Shown: piece after piece, positions 10,712 through 21,795 of the stretch
How positions within the stretch are numbered: the stretch's first letter is position 1
How the letters are laid out: each line of letters opens with the position of its first letter
Assembly (NCBI GenBank): GCA_016802295.1
Contig: JAESIW010000200.1
Location: 3,250,048-3,314,047 of the forward strand
Direction: 5' to 3'
DNA from: Brachionus rotundiformis
Taxonomy: Eukaryota; Rotifera; Eurotatoria; Ploima; Brachionidae
Length of the DNA: 64,000 nt
Notes under the pieces: model-generated
The model's database searches: none
What the model saw: the letters and a program-made list of their open reading frames with translations, nothing else
Told to the model about the DNA's origin: nothing
Translations under genes and position numbers: made by a program

Positions 10712-12805
10712 ATGTCTTTTTTATTGAATTTATATATTCTTTCAAGTTTTCTATATATAATTTATGGAATCCCTTTACCTTTCAGTCAATATGCTTACAT
10801 GGTTGCCAGAAATAACCTGACCGACAAAAAATTAGATCTAAATGACAAGGAACGATTTGTTAATATTTACATGGAAAAGCTGAAATTTGACGAATTTGGT
10901 GATACAGCAAGCTATTTTTTTCCATCTCGACCGATTGAGACCGAATTGGCTAACATAACATCGAGAAATGTTTACAAATTTTTACAAAAATTGCCCAAAG
11001 GTGGCAATTTGCACATTCACGAATTTCAAATGTTGAATAGAAAGAAATTTCTGGAGATTGTGTTTAGCCGAGAACCGGAGTTTAGCTGGCTACATATATG
11101 CGACAAAGAAAGCAATCCTGATTGTTTGCCAGATCCGTCTGAGTGCAAATGTACAAGCCATTTTTTGAGCTATTTTGCCAAAGAGGCTCCAAAAGGCTGG
11201 CTACCAGTGAAAGGCTCAAATTGGACAATCGATAAAATAGTCGAAAAAACAACGCTTACAGGAATTTTGAATGGTCTTGATGAGAAAATTTATCCAACAG
11301 ACTCGAAAGGTAGATGGCAAGCAGCAAATAAATATGGTGTTTTTGGCTTTTACTCAGATTTGACAAAATACAATCGAACCAGATTCGACTACATAAAAGC
11401 ATGCTTGGACCTATCGTTGGAAGAAAATGTGCAACTGGTTGAGTTTAGACGATCAAATTTTGGTAGTCTGTACTATGTTGATGATAATTTGGACAAAGTG
11501 TTGATTCCTGCGGAGAAAGAGCTTGAAATGCTCATTGAATTCAAACAAAGCTATATTAAGGATAATCCAAAGCTAATCGACTTTGTGTTTGTTATATACG
11601 GATCAAGAATTCAATCAAAAAGTAATATTGAATCAGCTTTGGAGACAAGCTTGAAAATTCAATCGAAATTTCCACAAATGATTCGCGGATTTGATCTGGT
11701 TGGTGAAGAAGACCAAGGTCACACGCTTTTGTTTCATAGTGATACTCTAATGAGAGGGTTTAATTACAGCCAGTCAAGTAATGGTACTTTTAATTTGATA
11801 TTTCATACAGCAGAGACAAATTGGCCTGATGACATGGAACCGGCACAGTTTGGCGACGCAGTATCCACCTTGAACAATATCTACGACTCAATTATTCTGA
11901 GAACTAGCCGTGTAGGACATGGCATTGGCCTAATCAAGCATCCCAAATTGTATAAATATTTAATAGAAAGAGAAATAGCCATTGAAGCTTGTCCAGCAAG
12001 TAACCAGATTCTAGGTAAAGCAAGCAAAATTAATTTTTGAAAATAAAACAAAATTTTATTTATGTGGTTTATTATTTTTAATTTAAATAAAAAAGGATAT
12101 GTTTCCGATTTGAGAAATCATCCGGCAATAAATTTTTTCAGAAGTGGAATACCAATTGTTTTGGCTGGAGATGATCCGGGAAGCTTTGGCTACAATGAGT
12201 TAACAGTGGATTATTATTTAGCTTATATGGCATGGGGTCTAGATTTGTCCGATTTGAAAACAATAGCAAAAAATTCCATCAAGTATAGTTCAATTCCTGA
12301 GGAAATAAAACAAGTTGGACTTGAAAAATTTCAAAATGAATGGGACAAGTTTATTGAAGAAAGCTATCAAGATGTTTGTTTGAAACGAAATCTTAATTCT
12401 CAATTTAATGTCTCTAATTTATTACCAACATTTGGTCCAGAGAACAAACAAGTTGAATTGACCATATACGGCATCGGTTTCGAAAGAGCCTTATGCCAAA
12501 AAGTATGGTGTGTTTTTAATGATGTAAAAACAGAGGCCCAAATGGTGGGGATAGGTGAAATTAAATGCAATACTCCAATTATTAATCAAAACAAAACAGA
12601 AAAAATCGACGTTTTTATTGCCTTCGGTAATATTAGTTATCCAACTAATTTTATCTATACTTTTTATAAAAATCAAATTCCGCTATTATATGATAAAACA
12701 ACAAATGCTGTTCAGATTAATTTGAGCAATAGTAAATTTAAATGTTATGCTGCTAATTCATTAAATTACCTCTTTTTCTTTATTCTTTTTTTAATATTTC
12801 ACTAA
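10712..12805 (+). CDS. ADGF: ADGF/ADA2-type adenosine deaminase with IPT-like domain and GPI-like tail, copy B
   Basis: Exons 10712-12014 and 12096-12805 (81-bp intron, GTAAAG..AAAAAAG) encode 670 residues. The start is the ATG at 10712; an in-frame TTG six bases earlier is not a credible start. A signal peptide (MSFLLNLYILSSFLYIIYG) is followed by the same deaminase core as copy A, with LHIH, HTAET, VGHG and GDDPGSFGY. The IPT-like segment (FGPENKQVEL, GIGFERALC, CVFND, IKCNTP) differs from copy A at many positions. After it comes a unique tail: a polar linker, KCYAANS, then a hydrophobic end (LNYLFFFILFLIFH) with no cytoplasmic residues, typical of a GPI-anchor signal. Copy B is therefore probably tethered to the outer cell surface, while copy A is released. 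A single C-terminal membrane helix is the alternative. Confidence 0.9.
10787..12367 (+). repeat. inverted near-identical core shared with ADGF copy A
   Basis: Plus-strand partner of 3095-4673. Identity starts at the codons for QYAYMVARNN and stops after EESY, in the middle of exon 2. Beyond these points both ends are clearly diverged. Confidence 0.9.
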
Positions 12806-13679
12806 AAATTAATTTTTAATAATAACATATTACATATTGGTGCAAGAATTAATCAATCGATTCTCAGCTAGATAATTTTGCAATTAACCGAAATTAAGCG
12901 ATTGAATCTTTTTAATTTAAAATGAAAAGCTAAAATCTAGAGCTTATATTATATCCTTCTTAATTTCCGACTTTTAAATAGGATATAGAAAAAATAATAC
13001 TTTTAAAAGCATTTTATTTTAAATTATAAACCTTATTTTTTTAATTAATTTCAATAAATAGTTTTAAAAAAGCATTTTAATTCTCAAGATTATTTATTCT
13101 TTATTTTTTTTAAAAAGAGCGAAAATCTTAAAAATTATTGTAATCAAATTTCGAACAAAATTTTAAATTTAATTAGATTCCATATATTTACACATTCAAA
13201 AAACTCTTATATTCATACTTGAGTTAATGAATAACTCATGATAAGAATCCTTGATCAATATCTAGAAAATACAACAAAAATGTCAACTGAATTTAATTGT
13301 TTAAGATTTAATTTCAAAAAAACTCACTTTTCATATTTTATCTTGTCTTTTTTTTGTTTTCTTTCAATTAAAAATGAGAGATTAAAAATTTCAAATTATA
13401 AAAATTGATGTTCATAAATCATTTTCTAATGAATATTTCTGATAAAGACATAGTTTATCAAATATAAATCAAGAAATAAAAACTTTGTCTTGGAGTTGTC
13501 AGAGTCTGTAAAAATGAACTGACACTTATTTAATAAATTTAGACCAATTTTTACAATTTTTAAAATTTTATTTCTTTTTAAAAAAATCTTAATCAAAAAA
13601 TAAAAAAATAAAATAAATTTTAAAAATACAAAAATTAAAATATAATTTAATTACTATTCAAACATTTTTCAATTGATTT
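12806..13679. other. AT-rich intergenic DNA between converging genes
   Basis: Lies between the 3' ends of ADGF copy B and the GPCR. It presumably holds both 3' untranslated regions and AATAAA-type signals. No other feature was seen. Confidence 0.45.
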
Positions 13680-14747
13680 TTAGTTTAAACACCTACTTTT
13701 TAATTTATCCTTTTTAATTCGAAACAATTTTATACACAATTCTCTAAATGGTGGCGACGAAAAACCATAGAGTATGAAATTAAACGAATGGTTCGAATAC
13801 GCCAATAAATAAACAATGTTAATTAAAATTTTGTTTTCTATCGGTTTTATAATTATGAGAACTGCCAATAGGGGGGATACAAGACAGAAAAATAAGCAGT
13901 TTAGGGTTATTAGCGTGTAAGTTAGGTGTTTGGCCTTGTTCGTCTTGGAGTTTGGTTTCTTCAGCAACGATTTATTCTGTTTTTTATTTTTGTTCAATCT
14001 TTTGTTGGACAAAAATAGCACTCTTGTTATCAAAAAAGTACAAATGGCCATGATGATGAATGGTATTATGGCATAAGATAATAAATCAATCCATTTGAAA
14101 ACGGGGTCCACGAATTTGTCGTATAAGGTGCCATTTACTGTACCACAAATACAAGAAATTTTAGAATCATGGGTTGAATTCTGGCTCAAATAGTCAAGTG
14201 CTGAAGTTAAGCTTGTATTTACTGTTTGAATAGGCGTTTCATAGCCCATGAATATCAAACTATGAACATTTATGATTGCTGCTAACACAATGTTGAATAA
14301 TATCACTTTGTAAGCTGTTTGCGTGGTACAGAAGCTTTTTGAAAAATTTATAAAATTGGTCGCTATTGCTCGGTCAATTGAAACCGCAGCAATAATGAAG
14401 CTCGACAGATGTGTAGAGCCATAAATCAAAAATGACAATATACGACAAACGATTAAAGATTTGTTGCGAATCACCAGGTGGAAATAGGAGATTAGAATTA
14501 TTTCACCGAGACCAAGAGTAAGAACAGTCAAGTCAACCATGGACAAAAAAGCCAGATAAATAAATGTCGAGTGTTTGCGCATCGTTTTATGGGTGAATAT
14601 TACCAAGCAAAGTGAATTGCCAAATAGACCAATGATCAACAAAGCTATGGATATCCATCGCGGAAAACTCGGATCAAAGTAGTCCTCGAATGACTCTTGT
14701 TTTTCTAGCTGATTTTCACCTTGAGTCAGATTGAGTTTTAGCATCAT
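13680..14747 (-). CDS. rhodopsin-family G-protein coupled receptor
   Basis: Single exon of 355 residues. The start is the MM at 14747; the longer frame would need a TTG start. Seven hydrophobic segments are visible: TM1 (SIALLIIGLFGNSLCLVIF) with the conserved GN, TM2 with SMVDL, TM3 after a cysteine (VCRILSFLIYG), TM4, TM5 (LLSYAIIPFIIMAICTFL), TM6 (TLITLNCLFFCLVSPLLAVL) and TM7 (NHSFNFILYGFSSPPFRELC). The DRY box is SIDRAIAT and the NPxxY motif is replaced by NFILYG, as in divergent peptide-type receptors. The N-terminus carries an N-glycosylation site (NLTQ), and a basic loop 3 (KRLNKNKKQNKS) suits G-protein contact. The ligand cannot be read from sequence. A FMRFamide-like neuropeptide receptor is the nearest guess. 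Confidence 0.85.
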   Translation of the reverse strand: MMLKLNLTQGENQLEKQESFEDYFDPSFPRWISIALLIIGLFGNSLCLVIFTHKTMRKHSTFIYLAFLSMVDLTVLTLGLGEIILISYFHLVIRNKSLIVCRILSFLIYGSTHLSSFIIAAVSIDRAIATNFINFSKSFCTTQTAYKVILFNIVLAAIINVHSLIFMGYETPIQTVNTSLTSALDYLSQNSTHDSKISCICGTVNGTLYDKFVDPVFKWIDLLSYAIIPFIIMAICTFLITRVLFLSNKRLNKNKKQNKSLLKKPNSKTNKAKHLTYTLITLNCLFFCLVSPLLAVLIIIKPIENKILINIVYLLAYSNHSFNFILYGFSSPPFRELCIKLFRIKKDKLKSRCLN

Positions 14748-17700
14748 TTTGAAAATTCTATTTCCTTTTTTTTTGATCAGAACATGTTTTTTCAATATCT
14801 AAAATAAAATTAATATTGTTTATAACAACCGTTTATAAACGAAACACCCCGAAGCTTGTAGCATGTTTGGTTGTTCGGAAGCTTAGAAATTTATTGAAGG
14901 GAAAAAAATTAAATTATTTGTTTCTTTTGTATATAAATTACATTATATTAGAAAATAAAAAAAAAAGGATTAAACCCTAAAAATCGATCATATCTTGAAA
15001 ACTATTTTGTATTTAAAAAATTGTTTACAAAGGTCGATTAGGGCTTGAAGTCTGATGGCAATTTTGATAAAATGATAGTTTAAATTTTGAATTGATTATT
15101 TCATATATTTAAATATTTAAAATTGATTTGTTTCAATTTAATTAGTATTTGAAAAAACTTAAGATTAATTTAAATTGTATCAGCTAGGGAATTGAATGAT
15201 TGAGTAAATATAATTTGACACGAAATCTCTTTATAATTTTAAAATAATGGGACAAAGTTGAATATTCTAAAAAAATACTTATTTAATAAGAGAGAAATGA
15301 AGTGGAAATTCAAATATTCCTGATATAAAAAAAAGACGTAGAAGCTTTAGGCTTTTAGAAGCATATAGAAGAATTAGATCGATTAATCTATTCCGTATTT
15401 TGCTTTTTTGTCATTTTAATTTATTCAAAAGAAAAAATATTAAGTTATAAAAATTCATACCATTACTTTCTAAAATTAAAAGTTGACATGATTTTAATTT
15501 ACATATTCTATGAAAGATATTGATCTTGATTTTCCCATAGATTACTAACAGAGCAATGCATGATAGTTTGTGACTCAAGTCCCCTTGTTTTCACAAATCA
15601 AAAATAAAACAAAATTCAAAAGCTTAAATTTTTAAATTAAAAAATAATTAAGCTTATAAGCAAACTTAACTATTATTTATTGACAGAAATGTAAATCAAT
15701 TAAGCACAAGGACAACAACTTTATTTTTAGATAAACCTTTTAAATAAAAAATTGTAAATGGCACTTTTAAATTCTGCAAAGCTTTTGATACATTCATCCG
15801 AGTCAAAAACAACTGAGCTAATTAAAGTAATTAGATAAGAAAAACAAATTTTCTCAAAAAAGACTTCCTACGATTGTTGGTTCTTGAGCCAAATAAATTA
15901 TATTTTCTAATTCAAAGTGGAAGTTGTTTGACAGCCAAAAATTAATCGATTAGTAATAAAAATGTTTTTCATTTTTTAGTTAAAATTCAAATATTTGCCT
16001 AATAATTATCAATTATTTAAATTTTTTTGTATAAAGTATGTGCGGATTTGTTTTACAAGTCCTTATTTAGATTTTTGATTTTCCAAAAAATCATGAGATT
16101 TATTAATCTAATTTTTGAGACAATTTTCTAGATTATCAGTCGTTTTATGATCAAGAAAATGTTATAAAAGGCACGAATTAACTCAAATATTAAACTACAT
16201 TAATCTATAAATAAAAATCAATATAGATGCTTAGAATGAATATTTTTTGCAAAGAAAATTTAAATCACTAGGAGATATTTTGTTTTTGTTTTAGATTTTT
16301 TAAATACGGAAAAGCTTGAAAAAATGTAAAATATGAACAAAAAACAAAAATAAAATTTAATTAAAACATATAATTATTTTTTATGCTAGTTTAAGATAAA
16401 AACATGAAAACTATTTTACCTATAAATTAGATAGCTTTTCTAGTCCAGATTGATTGATAATTATAAATTGATTTGAGAGAGTTTATAAATATGATATATT
16501 TTTGTATTTGATTAATCTGAGCTAGCTTATGGCTAAAATACATGCAAACTTAAAAGTTGGTACACTCAACTGTTATTGAATACGAATTTATTTCAACTTT
16601 AAACCTTAACTAGTTTATTGTCATAATCAAAAAATACTAGTTATTAATTAATCTGATTTCGTCATTGAAAAATGATAGCAAAATTTATATTTTTACAAAT
16701 CTAAAAAGGAAAATAGTAATTTAATCAAAGTAGCAAAGAACTTTATTATTCGAATAGTAGTCGCATGGTAATTGTTTTTTAAAAGGAAAGACTCAAATCT
16801 TTTACTGGTTGCCAATTAATTTTAATAAAGCTTTAAATCGATTTTTTTCCTCAAATTTTAATCTTATTAATTAAAGAAAAATAAGAAGTATAATCATTTA
16901 AATATCTCGTCTACAAGTAATCTGAATCACTCGAATTACTAGAATGGTCTCATTAATTAGTATTTCTAATTTGTTTTAATGTAATTATTTTAATCTTAAT
17001 TATATTACTAAATTTTTAAATTTTCAATTGCCTAAATTATAACATTAACCACCATTTGACTGAATATCCCAATTTCATCGAAAATTTTTATGGATACTAA
17101 TTACATAATCTTATCAATTCACTAATAAATTTATATGTTACTTTGTTCACAAAGCCTAAAAAATATATTGAATATTTTATCCATATTCTTTGATAGTTAA
17201 ACGATTCATTTTTATTTGGCCTAGAAAAATATTTCATCATTAAATTGATTGACGGCATTAATCAAACGTTTTTAAATTATTTTCTTGAAAAAACAGATAG
17301 TATAAAAAATGAGACATTAAGTATAAACTGTTTACATAAAACATGAGTTAAGCTGACTAAAAATTTAGCTAAAAATTTATTAAAATAATAATTTTTTCGT
17401 TTATTAAACCATGGATCGTAATTTACTTTGTATATTTTAAAATAAGTAATTGACAATTATTATACAATAACTTGGATTTTATTTTTTTAATTAACTAACA
17501 AATATTAAGAATAACTTGAATTGAACTTTAAAGCCTGTTTATTAAAAGAAAACATAATTTATTATTTTTGCTTTTATACGCATATTTATTCTAAAAAAGA
17601 CATTCCAAAATGATGCTTTTTTAAGAAAATAAGATTATATGTCATAATCAGTTAACTTGATAATCAAAGAATAAAATGATTAATCTTTTATTTTCAAGAA

Positions 17701-20700
17701 TTAAAACAAACTCGACTTGAATCGATATGATAAAATTTTAGGCAATCTTAATTATATATATTTTTAAATAAACTAATTATAAACTTTTTTTAATTTTATC
17801 TATGTTCTACAGTAATAAAGATAATCTACTAAAATACAAAAATAGAACAGTTTTCTTAAAGGCTAGATTTAATAAATGAGCTATTATTTAGTAATCATTT
17901 TTGTAATTAAAAAATGATCATGAAGGTAGTAATTATAGAAAAATATATCGCCATTCATTAATTATGATATTGAATTTAGAATTAAAAATGATAAGATTAA
18001 TTAATATAATTTAATTTTAATTTGAAAACCGAATATTAAAAAAAATCGCTAATGATTCTAAAATACACAGTTGGAACACAATCCTTGGTAGGATTTGTTG
18101 AGGGTCTTTTTGAATAAGCTTTTTAAATTTAAATTGAAGAAAATTAGAGTAAAATACATATATTTAAAAAATAATTTATTGAAATAAAATATGAAATTTA
18201 ATTAAAAAAAATTAACTCTGATCTGCGATTGATGTTAAGATTATAAAATCGTACTAAGTGTGTCTTTTATTTATTTAAATAAAAAATTATAAGATCCTTT
18301 TGAATTAAAGCTGTTCTCTATTAAATAAATTGAAAAACAATCTGTCAATAAATAAATTTTAACGTAAATTGATTATTTTAAAAATTTTATAAATTTTTGT
18401 TTATAAAATTGAATTTATTTATTTAGATAAAATTTTATGCAACGCTGTTTGAAATAAACAAACGATTCAAATAAACTAAATAATAAGTGGCTTAATTTAA
18501 TAATTTTTAATAAAAATTAGGAAAATATGTGCCATAATGACTTACGTATTTTTTTAATTTTAATCAATGCTTTTTGATAAATGTACAGCTTATGTTTCAT
18601 AAAAATAACATCTATGAACAAAATTTATATGCTCTGAAACATTAAGTTAATTGTTGCACTTCTCTCGCTTATAATTATTATGATTTAGCTTTTTTGTAAA
18701 AAAAAAACTTAATCAAATATACAATTTTGTTAAAAAAAATAATTGATAACAGAGTCGAATTTTCAATTGGGATTTCGAATTAAAAGCTTAACCAAAATTT
18801 ATCATATATTTTCTTCATATTAATCGAATCACATTATATTCATTATTTTGCATCATTTCTTCTAATTTAAGAATCGTGATGACATTTTTAATTCAAATAG
18901 ACAAAATCTATTTTTATAGTTTTTAATAACCTTAAATTTTATATAGATAATATGAACCATTACTTTGACTTTAAATTTTGTAAAAATAAATGAAAAAATA
19001 TATTCAATTATATTTTTTTAGACGAATCTTTTTTAAATAATTTACATAAAAATTATCTTAGAATATTATTAAAATTATAAAAAATAAGAGATATCAGATA
19101 TCTGTTGATGATTTTTTATGATTAAAAATGTTGACGAAGTTTAGAATTAGAAAATCTTGAAAATAAAATTAAAACAATCAATGAACCGGAATAATCAGAG
19201 TCCCAGATGATGTAAAATTTCAAAACAAATGGACTGATTCGAATAATTTCTAATCGATTTTTTAACAGAAATATAATTTAATCTATTGTTGAACCATTTT
19301 GAAAAAAATTTAATACTTAAACTTAAAAATACATAATAAAATATCTTAATCAAATTTACATATCAAATTATCAAGTCATGTCTCTTTTCAAATTTAAATT
19401 TAGTCAAGCAAAATAAAGATAATTCCAAAAAAATTAGCTTTAAGATAATAAGAACATCTAGGAGAATTAATTCTATGGAATCAATTATTGATTGAGTATC
19501 ATCCTTCGTAAATATGAAGCTTAAATTTAGATGATTTAGGAACTTAAAACTCAACAAAGAAGATAATTAACTTCAATTAGGAAAGCTGATTTTTGAAATT
19601 AGTTAAAAACATATTTTATCTGATGACTTATTATTTATCCATAAAATAACTTTGATTATTACCAGTCCTATATTTAATTATTTTGCTTTATTTTGATCTC
19701 GATTTCTGTTAAAAAATTCTTCTGATTTAATAGAAAATCTCAACGATAAATAAAAAAATTAGATTCAATAATTTTTATGTCCCTATGATGCATTTTTATT
19801 GTTTTGAGTACAGTTTTGCTTAACCTAGAAATAAAATAATGCATTTGAGTCGATTCATTCAAGCAGTTATCAGTATTTTTCTAATTTAAATTAAGATAAT
19901 ATACTGAAAAACAAAACTAAAATGAACTAAAAAAACTTCCAAAAATAGATATTTTTAAAATGGAACATTGAAAATTCCATTCTTAATAATATTATATTTT
20001 TTTACATACAAAAAATGTTTATATACTTGGAATTTTTAAAAACAGAAACATGATATTAATTAAAATATTATTTTTTTGCACTTAATTCTCTAGAGGAGAA
20101 CTAATTATTTATCTAATCTAAAAGTGATTATTTTAGGTGTCGTTTTTAAATCTTAATTTAAATTTTCTCATTTAATAATTAAATAAGCGTCTCTTGGAAA
20201 GATTAATTTCAAACTTAGTTAGCCAAAAAATAATCAACAATCAGCAATTTCATTTGGGTGTTGTAGAAATAAATTAAAAGATATGATTGATGGAAAGAAA
20301 ACATAATTTTAAATTGCTGTTAACGGAAACAAAAAAAGTAAAAATATTTGCCAAATTTTGGAAACAAATTTCGGTTTTTATGGGAATTTAAAGTAAGCAC
20401 AAATATACGTCGATTTTTCTGAATCTGTATTGTTAAAAATAAAACCAATATGAAAAAAAATAAAGAAAAATATGTAAATTTTAACTAGTAAAAAGTCAGG
20501 AATCTGAGAATCAAAAAAAATAGAAAAAATTTAATTAAAATAATAAAAATGGGAAGATTAGTTTTAGCAAGGCAGTAAATATTTGCTTTAGATTAAATTC
20601 TTAGATAAAATTTTAAATTAAAAGGATCCAGTACTCAAAAATCTATTTTTTTCTACCAACAACTAAATACTTAGAATTTTTTTAAATCAGTAAAAAATAT

Positions 20701-20810
20701 AATTAAAGTTTTTATTTTCATCAAAAAATTGATCAATCAATATGAGTTTAAATTAATGTTTTGATACCGTACAAGTGGGCACCAATCTGGACAAACTTCT
20801 TGAAAACCGT
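14748..20810. other. gene desert, about 6 kb
   Basis: No coding-like ORF, RNA gene or clear repeat was recognised. The sequence is uniformly A/T-rich. The frame at minus 19363-19557 (64 codons) has noise-like composition. Confidence 0.5.
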
Positions 20811-21051
20811 GACCGTATAATAAAAAACTAATCTTAGCCTAATACTAAATTCTAAACGGTTAAGAATTTTATTGAAGAAAAATGTTTGATTAAAAAAATC
20901 TTTTTTTTATTGTTATTTAAATTTTAAGTTTAAATAAAATTTAAATAAAATAATTTAATAATATATCTTTCTTTAAATTTAGTCTTTTAATTTTATTTAA
21001 TAATCCATATTTTAGGTTTCTCTTGTTTTTTGGCTGTATTATTATACGGTC
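20811..21051. repeat. segment bounded by 12-bp inverted repeat, possible small element
   Basis: GACCGTATAATA at 20811-20822 is perfectly complementary to TATTATACGGTC at 21040-21051. Both arms sit in islands of higher GC than the surroundings. No target duplication or longer terminal repeat could be read, so mobile origin is only a possibility. Confidence 0.3.
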
Positions 21052-21093
21052 TTAAAAATGGACCGGTCAAATGACAGAAATAAACCGTCCGCC

Positions 21094-21282
21094 AAATGGA
21101 CCGGAATTGTCTGGCCGCATCCAACACTAGCCTAAATGATTAAAATTTTCAACAACAATTGAAAAATTGAAATAAAAATAATTAATAAAAAATCATTTCA
21201 AAAGATTTTGAGTTCAGTTGTAATAAATGATATTATTAGTACTTATCTACATATCAAGCTCCCAATTAACTTAATTAAATCG
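21094..21282 (+). repeat. 189-bp repeat, left of sequence gap
   Basis: Starts with AAATGGACCGGAATTGTC and ends with AATTAAATCG exactly at the first N. It is nearly identical to 21607-21795, with a few single-base differences. Confidence 0.9.
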
Positions 21283-21606
21283 NNNNNNNNNNNNNNNNNN
21301 NNNNNNNNNNNNNNNNNNNNNNNNNNNNNNNNNNNNNNNNNNNNNNNNNNNNNNNNNNNNNNNNNNNNNNNNNNNNNNNNNNNNNNNNNNNNNNNNNNNN
21401 NNNNNNNNNNNNNNNNNNNNNNNNNNNNNNNNNNNNNNNNNNNNNNNNNNNNNNNNNNNNNNNNNNNNNNNNNNNNNNNNNNNNNNNNNNNNNNNNNNNN
21501 NNNNNNNNNNNNNNNNNNNNNNNNNNNNNNNNNNNNNNNNNNNNNNNNNNNNNNNNNNNNNNNNNNNNNNNNNNNNNNNNNNNNNNNNNNNNNNNNNNNN
21601 NNNNNN
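21283..21606. other. assembly gap of 324 N
   Basis: All bases are N. Any open frame through this region is an artefact. The same 189-bp sequence abuts both sides, which suggests two overlapping contig ends that were not merged. Confidence 0.98.
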
Positions 21607-21795
21607 AAATGGACCGGAATTGTCTAGCCGCATCCAACACTAGCCTAAATGATTAAAATTTTCAACAATAATTGAAAAATTGAAATAAAAATAATTAATA
21701 AAAAATCATTTCAAAAGGTTTTGAGTTCAGTTGTAATAAATGATATTATTAGTACTTATCTACATATCAAGCTCATAATTAACTTAATTAAATCG
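21607..21795 (+). repeat. 189-bp repeat, right of sequence gap
   Basis: Begins at the first base after the N run and matches 21094-21282 over its whole length. Differences include CTAG for CTGG near the start and CTCATAAT for CTCCCAAT near the end. Confidence 0.9.

Noticed and set aside
12491..12676. Minus-strand ORF inside ADGF copy B, and similar opposite-strand ORFs at 30453, 42567, 48159, 50506, 53846 and 63048
   Set aside because: Shadows of strongly supported genes on the other strand.
21208..21640. Three open frames across the N run
   Set aside because: They consist almost entirely of unknown bases and exist only because N gives no stop codons.
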